Origin: Rana temporaria
Lineage: Eukaryota > Chordata > Amphibia > Anura > Ranidae
Assembly (NCBI RefSeq): GCF_905171775.1
Contig: NC_053499.1
Span: 139,225,422-139,289,421 of the forward strand
Reading direction: 5' to 3'
Length of the DNA stretch: 64,000 nt
The notes under the pieces are model-generated. The model did no database searches, was not told where the DNA came from, and saw only the letters and a list, made by a program, of their open reading frames with translations. Position 1 is the first letter of the stretch. Each line of letters opens with the position of its first letter. A program made the translations under genes and the position numbers. Shown one piece after another: positions 22,120 through 32,209 of the stretch.

Positions 22120-22270
22120 AAATACAGAAAGGAGTTATAGCCCAAAAGAGAGCAAGATCATTTTAACTGTTGATAAAAAAAGTCTTGTAAAAACATCCAT
22201 TGAGTTTCGATGGCAACACCACTTTCACTTTTTCAGGGATACACAAATAACCAAAAACCATAATCTTAAT
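22120..22270 (-). mobile_element. Retroelement-like 3' end (shared with 30540)
   Basis: Minus strand: AGTGGTGTTGCCATCGAAAC, then GGATGTTTTTACAAGAC and a T-rich run and AAAATGATCTTGCTCTC. The segment at 30540-30660 matches (AGTGGTGTTGCCTCCGAAAC, GATGTTTTTGTAGGAC, AAAATGATTTTGTATTC), so this is an interspersed repeat of unknown class. Confidence 0.55.
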
Positions 22271-22379
22271 GACGAAAAAAGTCCATGTCTATAGCTAAAG
22301 TTAGTGCATTAGCCGCCGTACATGTACGGCAATTCACGCAGCTAAGCCACCTTGAAGCAGCATAACTGTAGCAAATTGG

Positions 22380-22535
22380 ATCATGCTCTGCTGGGGTTGT
22401 TTGCCTTCCTCTGGATCAACTGTGGGTACAGAATTGGGTATATGGGATTGTACAATATTTTTTATTCGATTTTTTTTTTATGATTGAACAAGAAGGACTT
22501 GTGTCTTTTTTCAACCTGACTAACTATGTAACTAT
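22380..22535 (+). mobile_element. LINE-like 3' tail
   Basis: Has GGTTGTTTGCCTTCCTCTGG, GGGATTGTACAATATTTTT and GAACAAGAAGGACTTGTGTC, and ends in the short tandem CTAACTATGTAACTATG. Short tandem 3' tails of this kind are typical of CR1/L2-type LINEs. The tail is cut by the family 1 element at 22536 and part of it (TAAGTAACTATGTGG) resumes at 23205. Confidence 0.5.
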
Positions 22536-23204
22536 GGGCCAGATCCACATACAATTGCATCGGCGTAGCTTACCTGGCGTATATTCGAATCCTCAGCGAG
22601 TTCACGCCTTAAGTTATGGCGGCGTAGTGTATTTCTGGCGGCGGATTTGAAATTGGGCGGGTTGGGGGCGTGTTTCATTTAAATGAAGCGCGTACCCACG
22701 CCGAATGAACTGCGCATGCGTCGTTCCGAAATTTCCCGCCGTGCATTGCGCTTAGGACGTCATTTTTTTAACTTAGATGTGAGTTACATCCGTCCCTATT
22801 CACAGACGACTTACGCAAAAAAGAAAAAAATCAAATTTCGACGCGGGAACGACGGCCATACTTAACATGGCAATTCTATGTATACGCCGCAAAATACCAG
22901 CTTTAACTATACGCCGGAAAAAGCCGACTACAGACGACGATCGAAAATGCGACGGCCGCGCGTACGTTCGTGGATCGTCGTAAATCGCTAATTTGCATAC
23001 CCGACATGGAAAACGCCACCCAGCGGATGCCGAAGTATTGCATCTTAGATCCGAAGGCGTACAAAGATGTACACCTGTCGGATCTAACCCAGAAGCCGTC
23101 GTATCTTGTTTTGAGGATTCAAAACAAAGATACGACGCAGGAATTTTGAAATTACACGGCGTATCACTAGAAACGCCAGCGTAATTTCTTTGTGGATCTG
23201 GCCC
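22536..23204 (+). mobile_element. Family 1 MITE
   Basis: Termini GGGCCAGATCCACATAC and TTTGTGGATCTGGCCC; core GGGAACGACGGCCATACTTA near 22846. Flanks TAT and TAA give at best a partly matching 3-bp duplication. It lies within the ACTATGTA tail of a LINE-like sequence. The 140-codon minus-strand frame inside is not a gene. Confidence 0.87.
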
Positions 23205-23233
23205 TAAGTAACTATGTGGCAAATAGTTGGCAA

Positions 23234-23673
23234 GTGGTTAGGATAAAAAGCATTCTGTGTGCAGCAGCCCCCCTCAGCACCCCCCTAATACATACCCGAG
23301 CCCCATTAGTATCCAGCGATGTCCACAAGTCCCTGGGCTGTCCGGGTTTCTCCCTTCTGCTTGGCTGAGACACAGCAGTGGGAGCCAATGGCAATCAAAG
23401 TCAGTTATCCAATCAGGAGAGAGAGGGGGCAGGCCGAACCACAGCTCTATGTCTGATTGGACACAGGGAGCTGCAGCTCGGCTTGTGTGCCCCCATAGCA
23501 ATCTGCTTGCTGTGGGGGCACTCAACAGGAGGGAAGGGCCAGGAGTAGTGATGAGGGACCCAAGAAGAGGAGGATCCAGGCTGCTCTGTGCAAATCCACT
23601 GCACAGAGCAGGTAAGTATAACATGTTTATTATTAGTTATTTTTTTTAAAACAAGACTTTAGTATCACTTTAA
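23234..23673 (-). mobile_element. Family 4 element (minus-strand copy)
   Basis: Right end ACTTTAGTATCACTTTAA (TTAA 23670-23673). It shares with 11802-12210 the blocks CTGCTCTGTGCA..GATTTGCACAGAGCAG, the CAACAGGAGGGAAGGGCC region and CCAATCAG, and begins with AAAAGCATTCTGTGTGCAGC. The left TTAA terminus is missing or diverged. Overlapping frames of 63-130 codons on both strands are chance. Confidence 0.75.
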
Positions 23674-24000
23674 GTTTTCTTCATCTGATCACACATCTGA
23701 AAGTTTCCATTGCATATTTGAGTATGTTGTGCTAGGGTTAAGCTTTAAGGCAGAGATGTGTACATTTTAGGACTGGATGGATAGACAATACATATTTTTG
23801 GTATGTAAAACATCACTCTTATTTGTATTTCTGTGTATTAAGGCATTTGCCCAGAGTTCAGTTGTAATTCAGCATTGTGTAACAACAATAATTAAGAAAA
23901 AGAGAGTTAAAAGGGTCATTTTTAAGGACATGTACACATTTTAATTTTGAATTTTGCTTCAACAATTCTCTGTAAACTTAAAATGCAAAGTCACATCCAA
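23674..24000. other. Single-copy AT-rich sequence
   Basis: Nothing recognised. Confidence 0.35.
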
Positions 24001-24590
24001 ATTGCCTGCAAGGGGATCCTCGCTATCATTAAGAGCAGATGCCAAAGTCTCCGACACTGTTATTTATAAAGGCTGGGAATACTGAATTCACACGGCTCTC
24101 TGGAGGGAGATATTGCAGGAAGATGCTGTAGATTTATGCCCATCCAAATGCCCCTTCTACGTGTCTTAATTGGCAAGAATTGACAATAGTAAATGCGATT
24201 ATTATAATCAGTAACAACTTATTGGTTAACAGAAAAACCTGAGCAATTTTAAAGGTTGCACTGGGAATAGTTCTGGGAAATGCCAGAATTACGAGCATAC
24301 TGGTAATATGGAAGCTAATGAACTTTCAGTCCATTAGGGGAAAACAAATTAACAAATAATGCTAATACAAAAAAATCTGATTTGCAAAAAAGGCTCAGGC
24401 AGTTCAATATATTCAGCTGACAAAACAATCTTGATAATTAAGGGCAGATACAACTAGCTTTTGATTGTTCCAATTTAATGTATGTCTTTAGATTGCCGTG
24501 CATTAACGTTGCTTTCAACTTTACACTAATTAGATTGCTTCATAATAAATTGGAAAGCCTCATTGTAGAGTAAAGGGATAATGTAGTTAA
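24000..24590. other. Single-copy block, candidate conserved non-coding DNA
   Basis: No repeats and no coding frame. It has a cluster of homeodomain-type sites, including ACACTAATTAGATTG near 24525, CATAATAAATTGG near 24541, GTTCCAATTTAATG near 24467, and ATTATAATCAGTAAC near 24199. The composition and motif density are enhancer-like. Inference only. Confidence 0.3.
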
Positions 24591-24801
24591 CATAGAATCT
24601 CCCACAGGATAATATAAAAAAAACACAAAAAAACTGTATAATGCAAACCTAAAATCGTGTCTCTATCCCTCCAAAGCATATGTGGATCATGCCACTCAGC
24701 CCCTGAGGAGCCTAAAGTGTATTCTGTTCTAACAAGTTCATATGTACATACAAGTGTATACAGTAAATAAACTTGCATTTTCTCTCTCTAGGGCAGACAG
24801 G

Positions 24802-25030
24802 TTAAAGTGATATTATAAGAAAAATAAAAGTAAACATGTGTTTGCAGAGAAGAGAATACACACTTCTTAATCCCCAATGCCACCAAACGCTTTGATAGAG
24901 AGGACTTTTCCACTGAAGTTTCATCAGAAACCATAATTTCCATGAGTGTCAATGTGGTCCTTTGTCTCTTAGTTCCTTCTGCCAACCCTAAAATAGGTAA
25001 TCTGGTGCGACATGGTCAACTGAGCAGGGA
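24802..25030 (+). mobile_element. Possible family 4 element start
   Basis: TTAAAGTGATATTATAAG resembles the TTAAAGTGATATTAAAG start at 42494, followed by AAGTAAACATGTG. The partner end is not clear, because the sequence runs into the giant inverted repeat. Confidence 0.4.
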
Positions 25031-25206
25031 CCACAGAATGCTGGAGACAGAAACAAGAAAAGTTAAAGTACAAAAAAGCCTTTAAGTGTAATAGATAATA
25101 ACATAAAATGTGTTTAAAAAAAATACTCTCTGTGGTATTGTATATGGAAACTGGGCAAAGCAAGTAGCAGAACAACATATCACAAGGGATGTTCTCAGTC
25201 TCTTAA

Positions 25207-25641
25207 GGCCCGTACACACGGTTGGACTTTCGGCCAACAAACTTCAGAATCTGCAAGTTTCAATTTTGTCTGATCGTGTGTACGCTCCATCGGACCAACT
25301 TTTTCGGGTTTCATCGGACAAACAGTTTGGTCTGCAAACGGATAAACTTTACGTCTACAAAAGTCTGATCGTGCCTAGTCCGACCGTGTGTACAGCAAGC
25401 CATCGGACTTTTGTACAAAGTGCAAATACGCATGCTCAGAACCAATGTTAAAATCAACCAACAATAGCAGAAGTTAACCAAAGGGTGGCGGTAAGGAGCA
25501 GAAAAGAGTAGATTTTTTTTAGAAAAGTTTGCAGAAAAGTCAGAGCGTGTGTATGCTATGGGTGTGACCGGACAACTCACTTCGGACAAAAATCCAAGGG
25601 AAAGTTTGTCGGATGTCAGACCGTGTGTACGAGGCTTTAGA
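25207..25641. mobile_element. Family 3 MITE in left arm
   Basis: Left end TTA|AGGCCCGTACACACGGTT, right end CCGTGTGTACGAGGCTT|TA. Internal GTGTGTACGCTCCATCGG, CGCATGCTCAGAACCAATG and AACCAAAGGGTGGCGG are family features. About 430 bp, no coding capacity. Confidence 0.85.
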
Positions 25642-25755
25642 ACCTAGCTTGGTAGAACAATTAATTCCTCTATGGCAGGGGAAGACACAAGAGCCTCAGG
25701 AGAGCTGAAGATGGTTACTGTCAAACAAGGTCTACGCTCTTGAAGTGGCATCATG

Positions 25756-25858
25756 TTGGTCTAGTGCTGGTAGGGATGGATTTCTAAGAAATCCCCCTGA
25801 TGGGGGCTGATGAAAGGGAAGATTTCCCAGAAATTCGTCCATACCAGCACTAGACCAA
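25756..25858. repeat. Hairpin with perfect 17-bp outer arms
   Basis: TTGGTCTAGTGCTGGTA at 25756-25772 pairs with TACCAGCACTAGACCAA at 25842-25858. The arms continue imperfectly inward and enclose GGATTTCTAAGAAATCC, itself a palindrome, and a CTGATGGGGGCTGATG stretch. Confidence 0.85.
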
Positions 25859-26356
25859 AGTAATATCACTCCACAGGGTGAAACTGTTTGACGCAATGAA
25901 TAGACATCAGGAACAGCCTCATGAGCATCAGAGACAGGTCCAGCATGGGCTTATGAAGCCCCAATGCCACTGGACGTCTGAAGCCTTACTGATGCGCCTG
26001 TATTTAACCTTCCACATGTGAGTTTTATTCATTGTGTTTGGAATAAATCTTACATATAGTCTACTCTCGAATCACCTGTATTCTCTATTTCTTTCCATGA
26101 TTGGAGATTGCTTTCACTCCCTCTTACAAGGTTGGCCTTGAATTTGTTGACTTTTACCTTGCTTTAAACAGAAGCAATATTTAAGTACTATTATGATGGA
26201 CATTTTACCAAATTGAAATTGTTTTTACTAGCGCCATACTATACTTGTTTTTTGTGGAACCGATTGACAGCAGCTGGCTTCAGCTCTCTCCTGAGGCTCT
26301 GTTGTCTTCCCCTGCCGTGGAGAAATGAATTGCTCTACCAAGCTAGGTCCTAAGCA

Positions 26357-26754
26357 GCTTATGCCCTGTACCAAATTCCGACAGCAAAAGTCCGATGTGA
26401 GCTTTTGGACGGAAATTCCGACCGTGTGTATGCTCCATCGGACTTTTGCTGTCGGAATTTCCGCCAACAAAAGATTGAGAGCTGGTTCTCAATCGGAAAA
26501 TCTGATTGTCTGTAGCAATTCCAACTCGCAAAATTCCGACGCATGCTTGGAAACAATTCGACACTTACTCGGAAGCATTGAACTTAATTTTCTCGGCTTT
26601 TTGTAGTGTTGTACGTCACTGTATTCTTGACGGTCAAAAGTTCAGAGCACTTTTGTGTGACTGTTTGTATGCAAGCCAAGCTTGAGCGGAAATCCGTCGG
26701 AAGAACCACCCAAGGTTTTTCTGAAGGAAAATCCGATCCTGTACACGGCATAAG
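26357..26754. mobile_element. Family 3 MITE in right arm
   Basis: Left end TTA|TGCCCTGTACCAAATTCC, right end GATCCTGTACACGGCA|TAA. Internal GTGTGTATGCTCCATCGGAC matches the left-arm copy in the same, not inverted, orientation. TTGTACGTCACTG and GACGCATGCTTGGAA are also present. Confidence 0.82.
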
Positions 26755-26939
26755 AGCATCCCAATTGATATGTTGTGCTGTACATGCTTTGTCCATCTCC
26801 CATGTGTGAGTGCAATACCACAGAGAGTGTTTTTTTTATAAATGTTATGTTTTTATTAACTACACTTAGAGTTTTCATTTTTGTGCTTGGTCTTTTCATT
26901 TTTTCTCTCTTCAAGAAGCTCTGCTGACTTCCAATCATG

Positions 26940-27075
26940 CGCAAGCAAAACAATTTTGTATATTTCTTGGATGTGGTTGGGTATACTATGAAAAGTGAAA
27001 TTTCACCACATTCACTAAGCTCTGGGGAAACTTCTCTTGCAAAATGAACCTATTTGCCTTTGGTAAATAAACCCA
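26940..27075 (-). mobile_element. Fragment related to the TTATTTA..AGGCAAA element
   Basis: On the minus strand GGGTTTATTTACCAAAGGC then AAATAGGTTCATTTTGC resembles the terminus of the element at 41427-41717. The other end is not found. Confidence 0.45.
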
Positions 27076-27640
27076 ATGATCTTTACAGAGCAGCAAAGAG
27101 TTGTTCTGTTAGTTAATTAGTTTGTTTAGTTGTTTAGCACTGATACTATATTGCCGTCGTATAAGATAAAAGATCGTCAGTGCAAACTAGTGTATAAATT
27201 GGGCTAATCTAAAAACTTCACATTAGATAAAAACATATTGTGATTCAGCTGTATTTATTGCCAGAAGTAAAGTCGTTTTAGAGACGTGTTATTGTAATTA
27301 CCAATGTGGGTGTTCCTCCCAAACATCAATTTTTGAAGTGTGAATTTGGAATAACACCCTTTATAAATTATGTTCTTGTTTGGGAGGAATATTGGATGAT
27401 ACACTGACTCACAAAAAGATGTACTATTATGCTTAATGCGTTTTCAGGAATTAAGAGAACACAAAATCTTTGCCAGTGAAAGTTTACTCGATTCTGTCTT
27501 CCTGTTCAGCATATCACAGATTTTAGATTATCAATCAAAAGGAAGAAAAAGGTGGAAAAATGTAAGAAGTGGGCTAAGTGGGGGCCGGAAAATAATAAGA
27601 CTGAAGATGGGCACAGCGCCAGGAGATAACGCCGATCAAG
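27076..27640. other. Single-copy sequence
   Basis: No recognised element. An imperfect dyad, GGGTGTTCCTCCCAAACA near 27307 with TGTTTGGGAGGAATA near 27375, is visible. Confidence 0.35.
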
Positions 27641-27654
27641 GTACCGTTCTTGAG

Positions 27655-27885
27655 GCACAGTGAGGAATGGGCACAGTGAGGCATGGACACAGTGAGGCAT
27701 GGGCACAGTGAGGCAAAGTGAGGCATGCACATGGACACAGTGAGGCAAAGTGAGGCACGGTGAGGCATGCAGATGGACATCCTAGGCTTATACTTGAGTC
27801 AATAAGTTTTCCCTGTTTTTTGTGGAAAAATTAGGTGCCTCGGCTTATATTCGGGTTGGCTTATACTCAAGCATATATGGTATAT
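27655..27885 (-). repeat. GGCACAGTGAGGCATG minisatellite with CTCGAGTATAAGCC-type end
   Basis: About eight degenerate 10-18 bp units of (A/T)GGGCACAGTGAGGC at 27655-27775, followed by GATGGACATCCTAGGCTTA, TACTTGAGTCAATAAG and GGCTTATACTCAAGCATA. Read in reverse complement, it has the same order as the element at 44527-44893. Confidence 0.85.
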
Positions 27886-28407
27886 TGCATATTTGTCAGT
27901 AAATTAACCTCAAAGAGATTATGGCAGGTCCATCCAACAACACCTTAAACAGTACAATCTGGGAAAATTAAGTTAAACATTTTTTTATCTATTATGTTTT
28001 CTACAAGCTCAAGTAGTTTAATTGAATTGAAATGGTCCACTAATATTATGTTAAACATGTGAAAGATTCATCTAGACCTGTCTAAGTTCAAACGAAATTA
28101 GAAACAATGCAAGTACTTTATGACAATTATATTGTATTGTCTTGAGAAAGGATAAGTGTTCTAAACTGACAGAAAAAGTAATACAACATGAATGGAAGAT
28201 GATTATATCTTAAAGTCAAATAGGCAAAGGAGAGAAGAAGACCATGAGTATATATTTAGGTGATAATAAGGAATAATGAGGCTCTCATGCTTTTGTGTCA
28301 CTATTCACAAGGTCACAGCTCAATAATATACTCATGCTGGACACTTTTTTACTGAGATCTCTTCATTACCATAGATCTCAGGAATGATTGTTTGGGTAAG
28401 TTTTTGC
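27886..28407. other. Single-copy AT-rich sequence
   Basis: No element ends and no exon recognised. Confidence 0.4.
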
Positions 28408-28695
28408 TTAAAGGAGAAATAGGCAAAAAGCTCTTTTGGCCTCACTTCTCCTGTGGGTCACATTAGTGCATTTTTCAGCAGACAGAGGGCTAAACTCAGC
28501 CCATCCAGACTCTGGAGGGATCCCGACTTTAATGTTGGGATCCACCGAGATGTCTGATTGGCAGCTGGCTCAGCCTCTCAGCACGTCACTGAGAGCCTGA
28601 GCCAGCAGCTCCCACCCCCTCCAGCCCAGCACTTTAGTGAACACTGGAGGGGCATAGCAGAGAGCTGGTGACTGATAGGCAAATGGATTTGGGTT
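28408..28695 (+). mobile_element. Family 4-like element, left portion
   Basis: Starts TTAAAGGAGAAATAGGC (T2-like TTAAAGG end). The body has CTGGAGGGATCCCGAC and an imperfect dyad GGCTCAGCCTCTCAG..CTGAGAGCCTGAGCC. It is interrupted or truncated at 28696 by a family 2 element; I could not find its right end beyond that element. Confidence 0.55.
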
Positions 28696-30336
28696 TTAAC
28701 CACGTAAGGACTAGAAGGATTTGTCCCCTTTGACCAGACTATTTTTTTTGCGATACAGCACTGCGTACAATTTTGCAAGCGTGCGACGTTGTACCCAAAC
28801 AAAATGTATGTCCTTTTTTTCCCCCACAAATTGAGCTTTCTTTTGGGGCTATTTGATCACCTCTGCCTTTTTTTTTTTTTGCGCTATAAACAAAAAAATA
28901 CAGTCAATTTTGAAAAAAATATTATAATAATTTTTACTTTTTGCTATAATAAATATCCCCAAAAATAAAAAAATAAAAATTATTCATCAGTTTAACCAAT
29001 GTGTATTCTTCTACATATTTTTTGTAAAAAAATTGCAATATCGGTGTCATCGCTTCCTTGGGGACACATGCGGTACTCACTTTGCTGACCAGGCTGCAGG
29101 AATTAGCCTTGGCAATCCTATACAATATCCTTGGGTTTATATATCCAGGATTTTCAGACTGCCTTATTCTACGTTATTACCTATCTTGCCCAGCACAGCA
29201 CTGTGAGCCTTGAATTACCGCATGTTCAGATCCCTGGATCCGTAACTTTAGTGCCTACCAGCACCTGACTGTCCGAACACTTGTATGTTTATAATTTAGT
29301 GTTTTTGACTATATCCCCACATTTGGCTGGCTTGATACACTTTGTCCGCCCAGCCACTGTGGGGCTAACACATTACTGTCGCATGTGTACCCCCAATGCG
29401 ACCTATTTTTAGATGCAATATCCTATGCTCCTGAGGAAGGGTTAAGCGCGTAACATGTAGAGCAAGCTCTCCATCAAACTTTTGGAATACTACACTGGAT
29501 ATACAACTCAACACTGTACCTGTAACTGTGCTTTCTAACGAAGCCCATATATAACAAGATTGTATACTGTTGTAATCACTGCTGTAGTATTAGTTGCTGA
29601 CTTAATTTCGTAATTTTTTGATTTTATGTCGTTCCACTTTTATGATATTTCATACTAAATAAATCTCTAGTTTTCTACAATTATTTGTACTGTGTGCCCT
29701 TAAAGCCCAACTTATTAGTTCTTTTTTCAATTCTCGTTATATCGGGGCGTTGGCACATTATATACAGGTGCATTCGCGGTGTCACCACGCGATATATGCA
29801 CATTAAAATAGGTCCCTTCTTTCTGCAATAAGCGTATATTGATTGGTTTATGCAAAAGTTATAGCGTCTACAAAATAGGGGATAGATTTATGGCATTTTT
29901 ATTCTTCATTTTTATTTTACTACTAATGGCGGTGATCAGCGATCAGCCACTAATTACTGTATAAATGTCACTGGCTGGGAAGGGGTTATCAAGGGGTTAA
30001 GTGTTCCCTAGGGATGTCTTTCTAACTGTGGGGGAAGTGTGGTGACTGAAGAAGGAGACAGATCGTTGTTCCTAATCACTAGGAACATCAGACCTGTCTC
30101 TCCTCCTCTGACAGAATGGAGATATGTCTATCTACATTGACAGATCCCCGTTCTGGCTCCTTGTGGAGCGATTGCGGGCGGCCGCGGGCCACGCGCATTG
30201 GCTCAGGTGTCGCGCCGCGGGCACCCATGCACGCCCCCTAGAGGTCTTAAAGCGTCTGACATACAATGATGGTGATTCGCCCAAGAGAGCCAACCTGCGG
30301 CAGTACAACTGCAGCTTCTGCTCCTTAAGTGGTTAA
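28696..30336 (+). mobile_element. Family 2 TTAA element with a 783-bp insertion
   Basis: Left end TTAACCACGTAAGGAC (TTAA 28696-28699), right end CTCCTTAAGTGGTTAA (TTAA 30333-30336). Blocks GCGTGCGACGTTGTACCC, TTTCTTTTGGGGCTATTTG, ATAATAAATATCCCC and TATTGATTGGTTTATGC are in the family order. The insertion at 29041-29823 is flanked by a 7-bp target duplication. Without it the element is about 0.85 kb. Confidence 0.85.
29041..29823 (+). mobile_element. Retroelement-like insertion with TGCAATA target duplication
   Basis: TGCAATA occurs at 29034-29040 and 29824-29830 and once in uninterrupted family 2 copies. The insert carries GAGGAAGGGTTAAGCGCGTA then ACATGTAG (29432-29461), the plan seen in other retroelement-like 3' ends, and TACTAAATAAATCTC further on. 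There is no long open frame. CGGTGTCATCGC at its start and CGGTGTCACCACGC near its end are similar. I infer a non-autonomous retrotransposon; class unknown. Confidence 0.65.
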
Positions 30337-30539
30337 TTCAATTTATTTATTTTATTACATTTTAAAATGTGTTTTAGATCTGTTAATGCTTTACTAAAGG
30401 TTTCCCAGAGCACAATGGGTTATCTAAAGAAAGAGCATTGCAGAGGCTGTGGCTGTTTCAGACATCTCATCATTGCTGTGAACACAAATGGAGAGAAAAG
30501 TAGTTGATCATGGGCACACAACAGTAGCTCAAACCATAG

Positions 30540-30665
30540 AGTAATATAAAAGAGAGTCAGATCAAAAACAGGTTAAAGAATACAAAATCATTTTAATTCA
30601 TTGGTAAAAAAAAGTCCTACAAAAACATCTAGCATGTTTCGGAGGCAACACCACTCCCCATGACC
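30540..30665 (-). mobile_element. Retroelement-like 3' end (shared with 22120)
   Basis: Minus strand AGTGGTGTTGCCTCCGAAAC then ATGCTAGATGTTTTTGTAGG, a T-run, and AAAATGATTTTGTATTC. Matches the 22120-22270 segment. Confidence 0.55.
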
Positions 30666-30742
30666 AACTGCTGTCACATAGTTTTTCCAACTTAAAGTTC
30701 AATACTGATTCTAATATAGAACTGTGAAATCACTGTGTTCTC

Positions 30743-31015
30743 AAGCCTCGTACACACGGCCGAGGAACTCGACGTGCCAAACACATCGAGTTCCTCGGCC
30801 AGTTCAGCCCTGAAGCCGCCGAGGAGCTCGGCGGGACGAGAGCTCCCATAGAACAACGAGGAAATAGAGAACATGTTCTCTATTTCCTCGCCGAGCTCCT
30901 CGTCGGCTTCCTCGGCCGAAAGTGTACACACGACCAGTTTCCTCGGCAGAATTCAGCCAGAAACTCGGTCGGAAGCTGAATTCTGCCGAGGAAACTGGTC
31001 GTGTGTACGGGGCCT
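30743..31015. mobile_element. Family 3 MITE, compact ~270 bp
   Basis: Ends AAGCCTCGTACACACGGCC and GGTCGTGTGTACGGGGCCT. Inside are repeated GAGGAACTCG / GAGCTCGGCG motifs and ACACACGACCAGTTTCCTC followed by its inverted partner GAGGAAACTGGTCGTGTGT. A close relative lies at 45762-46033. The flanks do not show a TA duplication. Confidence 0.82.
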
Positions 31016-31069
31016 GAGAGAGCATATGGAACACAAGGTCTGAATTTTTTTTACCTTATAACCGGACCC

Positions 31070-31400
31070 CAGAGGTGTAGCTTGAAGCTTGTGGGCCCCA
31101 ATGCAAAAGATGACCTGGGCCCCCCCCCCTCCACTACCACCCACCACTTTCACCATGCGTGCAGATGCACACACCGCATGGCTCACAGCTTCTCCCCAGC
31201 CAATGAGAACAGAGGGGTGTAAACTGCAGAAGGCAAAGTTGAAGCCTAGTACTGGAGAGCAAAGCTGTCTGGCTCTAGGGCAGATCGGAGCTGGACTTTG
31301 TGGAGGATATGATAATATTACAAGGAGGCTGCAGGGTCCTCCTGGAGCTGGGGACGGGGTTGAGATTGTGACCCCTGCAACCCCTTATGCTACGCCCATG
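31070..31400. mobile_element. hAT-like MITE, 331 bp, 8-bp target duplication
   Basis: CAGAGGTGTAGCTTGAAG at the left and ATGCTACGCCCATG at the right form short inverted ends. The flanks CCGGACCC (31062-31069) and CTGGACCC (31401-31408) match at 7 of 8 positions, the hallmark length for hAT elements. Interior has GGGCCCCAATGC and a C-run. Frames across it are chance. Confidence 0.82.
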
Positions 31401-31408
31401 CTGGACCC

Positions 31409-31920
31409 TATAACATTATTTTAATGAGAGCTGTAGATTTAAATGTATTTTGAAATTGCATTAGCATGTTAAAGTTTACTAAGATTTTAATGATTGGTTT
31501 TAGATCTAAAGCATGGTTCCTTGAATTGTATTAGTTAATAAAGCTATGTTGTAAATAACAGGTAATGAGAGCTGAAGGATTGAATTTCTCATTAGGAACA
31601 TACTTTCTGCCCTGAACAGATGTCACTTTCTGTACTTACAGGTTGGTGAAAATGCCAAATATGTATGAAAAAAAAAAATACTTATAGTCGCAGTGACAAC
31701 AAGCCACCTGTAAACTGTCACTGTTAAATCTGTGCTGTGAAAAAGACTTTTATTTATGGCACTATCTGAACTGTATTAAGCAACACAAACATAATGTGCA
31801 ATCTGCTCATTTTCTTATCCTGTAGTTTTACAGCTATTGGAACTTCTCTCACATTATTTCCTATTACATCAGTAATTTAATGGTTTAACAAGAGACTATC
31901 ATAAGATATGTAAGATTGTT
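31409..31920. other. Single-copy AT-rich sequence
   Basis: No repeat or exon recognised; may be part of the host's conserved non-coding DNA, but evidence is weak. Confidence 0.35.
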
Positions 31921-32209
31921 TTAAAGGGGTTGTAAAGGTTTGTTTTTTTATTTTCTAAATAGGTTCCATTAAGCTAGTGCATTGTTGGTTCACTTACCTT
32001 TTCCTTCGATTTCCAGGAGAGTCAGGGCGCTCTCTATGTTGCAGATAGAGAAAGGAGCTGTGTGTTAGTGGGCGTCCTGACTCTCCTCTAGTCCAAGGGA
32101 GGGGGCGAGCACGACACTCCTCACCAGGGAGAAAGCCTTGCATTACTGTGTGGAGTTACAGACAGAAGAACAGGAAGTGAGGATTTCTCAGAAGAAAAAA
32201 GGACATTTA

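Larger units (their letters stand above)
25030..26925. repeat. Giant imperfect inverted repeat (~0.65 kb arms)
   Basis: The left arm (about 25030-25720) and right arm (about 26275-26925) are diverged reverse complements. Examples: ACTCTCTGTGGTATTG at 25122 against CAATACCACAGAGAGTG at 26813; ACCTAGCTTGGTAGA at 25643 against CTACCAAGCTAGGT at 26334; AGGGGAAGACA near 25677 against TGTCTTCCCCT at 26303. Each arm holds a family 3 element at the corresponding position (25207-25641 and 26357-26754). The spacer contains a smaller perfect hairpin (25756-25858). Non-coding. Confidence 0.75.
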
